A program made the position numbers and the translations under genes. Shown piece after piece: positions 61,563-64,000 of a DNA stretch of 64,000 nucleotides. The DNA lies in assembly GCF_021922925.1 (NCBI RefSeq), contig NZ_CP040786.1:1798001-1862000 (forward strand), read 5' to 3'. Under the pieces are notes generated by a model, which saw only the letters and a program-made list of their open reading frames with translations, was not told where the DNA came from and did no database searches. The DNA comes from Clavibacter phaseoli. GTDB lineage: Bacteria; Actinomycetota; Actinomycetes; Actinomycetales; Microbacteriaceae. Every line of letters starts with the position of its first letter. Position 1 is the stretch's first letter.

Positions 61563-62367
61563 AGACCAGGCCGATCGCCGTCATCACCGCGAAGTAGAGC
61601 ACGTGGCCGAGGACCGCGATCGAGAGCGCGCCCGTCGTGAAGCCGCGCACGAGCTCCACCGCGTGCCAGAGCGGCAGCGCCTGGATGACCGCCTGGATCC
61701 ACGCCGGGTACACCGACAGCGGGTAGAAGGTCGCGGAGAACAGGAACATGGGCAGCAGGACGAAGTTGATCCAGTCCATCTGCTGGAAGGTCTTCATGTA
61801 GCTCGTCACGGCCATGCCGAAGCTCGCGAAGGCCAGCGCGATGAGCACCACGGACGGCAGCGCGAGGATCGCCCACCACGACAGGTTGAGGCCGAGCACC
61901 TGCATCACGACCAGGAAGCCGGACGAGTAGACGACGCCGCGGAGCAGCGCCAGGCCGATCTCGCCGAACGCCACGTCGAGCGGCCCGAGCGAGGTCGCGA
62001 GCATGCCCTGGTACAGCTTCGAGTGGTTCATCTTGAAGAAGACGTTCCAGGTGGAGTCGTAGACGGCGCCGTTCATGGCGGAGACCGCGAGGAGCGCCGG
62101 CGCGATGTACGCGGCGTACGGCACGGGCTGGCCGGTGCTCGTGGTCACGTCGCCCACGAGGGAGCCCAAGCCGATCCCCATCGCGAGCAGGTAGAAGACG
62201 GGCTCGAAGAAGCCGGAGAGGACGACCGTCCAGTTGGTGCTGCGCGTCGCCAGCAGGCCGCGGGAGAGCACCGAGCGGGCGTTGCCGGCGTAGAGCGCGC
62301 GGGGGCCGCCGCGGCTCCGACGGGCGGCGGGCGCGGGGGCGTCCGCCGGCATCGTGGATCCGGTCAT
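61525..62367 (-). CDS. ABC-2 type exporter permease (DrrB/DrrC-like), second subunit
   Basis: 280 residues from ATG 62367. ABC-2 membrane domain of the Drr/NodJ type: TNWTVVLSGFFEPVFYLLAMGIGLG, PALLAVSAMNGAVYDSTWNVFFKM, SGFLVVMQVLGLNLSWWAILALP, SFGMAVTSYMKTFQQMDWINFVLLPMFLFSATFYPLSVYP and LPLWHAVELVRGFTTG. The FxFxATFYP and LPLWHAVELxRG stretches are family hallmarks. It overlaps the first permease by ATGA. With that protein and the ATPase it forms an exporter for a drug, lipid or polysaccharide. Confidence 0.92.
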   Translation of the reverse strand: MTGSTMPADAPAPAARRSRGGPRALYAGNARSVLSRGLLATRSTNWTVVLSGFFEPVFYLLAMGIGLGSLVGDVTTSTGQPVPYAAYIAPALLAVSAMNGAVYDSTWNVFFKMNHSKLYQGMLATSLGPLDVAFGEIGLALLRGVVYSSGFLVVMQVLGLNLSWWAILALPSVVLIALAFASFGMAVTSYMKTFQQMDWINFVLLPMFLFSATFYPLSVYPAWIQAVIQALPLWHAVELVRGFTTGALSIAVLGHVLYFAVMTAIGLVFTTRRLRVLFLG

Positions 62368-63248
62368 GCGCGCAGCCTCCTCGTCGCGACGCGGCGGGCC
62401 AGCGTCCAGCCCACCGCGAGCCAGAGCAGCAGGTACGCGACGTGCGCGACCGTGAGCCAGAGCGGCTCCTCCATGCCGTAGGTGGCGACGCGGCCGAGCT
62501 CGGTGCCGTGCCAGAGCGGCGAGATCCAGCCGATCCACTGCAGCCAGACGGGGAACTGCGTGAGCGGGAAGAACGTGCCCGAGAACAGCGAGAGCGGCGT
62601 GATCACGAAGCGCATCACCATCGCGATCTGGCCGGTGTCCTGCGTGAGGGTCGCGACGTAGGCCATGAGCATCACGCCGATCGCCATGCCCGTGAGCACC
62701 GCGGCGCCGATCGCGAGGACGCCCGTGCCGAGCGGCACCGCGCCGAACAGGAGCATGAACGCGAAGTAGGCGATGCAGGTGGGCGCCATGCGGATCGCGA
62801 CGCCGATCACCTGGCCGTCGATGATCTGCGCCGGGGTCAGCGGCGACGCGTTCATCGCCTGGAAGACGGGGTTCCACTTGAAGCCGCCGAAGATCGGGTA
62901 GCTGAACTCCTCGCTCGCGACCGTCATGGCGCTCGTCGCGAGCAGCGCGGGCGCCACGAACACGAGAAAGCTGACGCCGAGCGCCTGGTTCGCGTCCGTG
63001 CCGCGGTCGACGACCGTCGCGAGGCCGACGCCGAGCGCGTAGAGGTAGACGTAGGGGCTCGCGATGCCGGTCGCGAGCGCGGTGCCGAGGTAGGCGCGGA
63101 TCCCGAGCAGCCGGTGCTCGGCCGCGTACCAGGCGCCGAAGCGGCGGGGGCGGACGCCTCCGGCGACGGCACGGGCGCGGTGGTCGGCGCCGGTGCCGGA
63201 TCCCTCGGCCGCGGGTCCCCCGGCGGCGGCGTGGTCGACGACGCTCAC
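62364..63248 (-). CDS. ABC-2 type exporter permease, first subunit
   Basis: 294 residues from GTG 63248. An N-terminal 60-residue Ala/Gly/Arg-rich cytoplasmic tail, then six helices: LATGIASPYVYLYALGVGLATVV, FLVFVAPALLATSAMTVASEEFSYP, MAPTCIAYFAFMLLFGAVPLG, VMLMAYVATLTQDTGQIAMVMRFVITPLSLFSGTFFPLTQFP and ISPLWHGTELGRVATYG. Paralogous in layout to the second permease. Coupled to the ATPase gene (GTGA) and to the second permease (ATGA). Confidence 0.92.
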   Translation of the reverse strand: MSVVDHAAAGGPAAEGSGTGADHRARAVAGGVRPRRFGAWYAAEHRLLGIRAYLGTALATGIASPYVYLYALGVGLATVVDRGTDANQALGVSFLVFVAPALLATSAMTVASEEFSYPIFGGFKWNPVFQAMNASPLTPAQIIDGQVIGVAIRMAPTCIAYFAFMLLFGAVPLGTGVLAIGAAVLTGMAIGVMLMAYVATLTQDTGQIAMVMRFVITPLSLFSGTFFPLTQFPVWLQWIGWISPLWHGTELGRVATYGMEEPLWLTVAHVAYLLLWLAVGWTLARRVATRRLRA

Positions 63249-64000
63249 TCGACCAGGCTCCGTCCGGTGAGGCGCAGGAAGACGTCCTCGAGACTGGAGC
63301 GGCGCACGAGCGTGGTGATGGGCTTCAGGCCCTGCTCGAGGATCCGGCTGAGCACGGCCTCGCCGTCGGACGCGTACACGAGCACGCGGTCGGGCAGCAC
63401 CTCCACGCGGTCGCCGAACCCGGCGATCTCGCGCGACGCGGACTCGTTGCGGTCGGACCCGAAGCGCACCTCGAGCACCTCGCGGCTGGAGTGGTCGCGG
63501 ATGAGGGACGCAGGCGAGCCCTCGGCCATGATCCGACCCTCGTCGACCACGACGATCCGGTCGCACAGCTGCTCGGCCTCGTCCATGTAGTGCGTGGTCA
63601 GGACGAGCGTCGTGCCCTGCTCCTTGAGGCGGAACAGCCGGTCCCAGAGGATGTGGCGGGCCTGCGGGTCGAGGCCGGTCGTCGGCTCGTCGAGCAGCAG
63701 GATCCGCGGGTCGCTGATGAGGGCGCGCGCGATCGTGAGCCGTCGCTTCATGCCGCCGGAGAGGTCGTCGACCTTGGCGCCCGCACGGTCGCTGAGCTGC
63801 GCGAACTCGAGCAGCTCGTCGGCGCGCGCCGCGACCTGCTTCCGCGGCAGCCCGAAGTAGCGGCCGTAGACGATGAGGTTGTCGCGCGCCTTGAGCTCCA
63901 GGTCGAGGTTGTCGGCCTGCGGCACGACGCCGAGCTGCGAGCGGATCTCGGGACCGTGCGTGTCCGGGTCGAGCCCGAGGATGTCGAGCGATCCGCCCGT
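63245..64000 (-). CDS. ABC exporter ATP-binding protein (DrrA type), 5' end outside window
   Basis: 252 codons visible; Walker A lies beyond the right edge. Visible: LDILGLDPDTHGPEIRSQLGVVPQADNLDLELKARDNL (Q-loop), signature DDLSGGMKRRLTIARALI, Walker B ILLLDEPTTGLDPQAR, and switch His in LTTHYMDEAEQLCDRIVVVDEGR. The C-terminal accessory domain carries the SREVLEVRF stretch and ends RRSSLEDVFLRLTGRSL, the DrrA-type C-terminal motif. It energises the two ABC-2 permeases that follow, with which it is translationally coupled. Confidence 0.93.
   Translation of the reverse strand, partial: TGGSLDILGLDPDTHGPEIRSQLGVVPQADNLDLELKARDNLIVYGRYFGLPRKQVAARADELLEFAQLSDRAGAKVDDLSGGMKRRLTIARALISDPRILLLDEPTTGLDPQARHILWDRLFRLKEQGTTLVLTTHYMDEAEQLCDRIVVVDEGRIMAEGSPASLIRDHSSREVLEVRFGSDRNESASREIAGFGDRVEVLPDRVLVYASDGEAVLSRILEQGLKPITTLVRRSSLEDVFLRLTGRSLVE

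Overview
The window is about 73% GC and is packed with genes that overlap or nearly touch. It carries the usual housekeeping set of a high-GC Gram-positive actinobacterium: a fused biotin carboxylase/biotin carrier subunit, a cysteine-less LpdA flavoprotein, sdhCDAB, many GTG starts, and TAnnnT -10 boxes placed 6-8 nt before start codons. Gene content and style fit Microbacteriaceae, and a plant-associated Clavibacter-like organism is my best guess. That name rests on recognition, not on a search. I saw no tRNA, rRNA, IS element, prophage or CRISPR array, and no gene-free gap longer than 300 bp.

Layout. 1-9309: start of a TRAM-domain RNA methyltransferase, a 51-bp tandem repeat, maf, a conserved unknown, the acyl-CoA carboxylase alpha subunit, lpdA, purine nucleoside phosphorylase plus a phosphosugar mutase, and a MerR/membrane-protein pair. 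9258-20584: nucleoside catabolism and uptake (two PTS subunits without a IIC, adenosine deaminase, nucleoside hydrolase, deoA-cdd, and a BMP-type ABC transporter with two tandem binding proteins). 20659-26794: manC divergent from a glycosyltransferase, then sdhCDAB. 26871-36306: ptsI, a YihY/BrkB protein, xthA, trpS, a HAD phosphatase, and the FMN-riboswitch-controlled ribD-ribE-ribBA-ribH operon.

36320-42978 is an Opp/Nik-type ABC importer operon with an MFS gene inside it and a fused double permease. Its promoter has near-ideal -35 and -10 boxes with a palindrome filling the spacer. 42702-48343 (minus strand) is a tightly coupled five-gene operon: a DUF4956 membrane protein, a VTC polyphosphate-polymerase-type protein, a Cthe_2159-like Asp/Gly-rich beta-helix lipoprotein, a phosphodiester glycosidase, and a glycosyltransferase-GtrA fusion. 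I know of no described system with this combination, and it is the best candidate here for an uncharacterised surface-polymer system.

48405-64000: a small membrane protein, an MHS-type MFS transporter, a MOSC protein, two small convergent membrane proteins that share a CTAG stop, and a beta-glucoside operon (binding protein, two permeases, GH3 enzyme, LacI regulator) behind a perfect palindrome. Then come an XRE-type membrane regulator preceded by five hexamers spaced exactly 11 bp apart, a ribokinase, an MFS exporter and the 3' part of a DrrAB-type ABC exporter.

Nucleosides imported by the BMP system can be deaminated (Add, Cdd), cleaved by phosphorolysis (PunA, DeoA) or hydrolysis (nucleoside hydrolase), and the pentose phosphate passed on by the mutase. 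Ribokinase would salvage free ribose.
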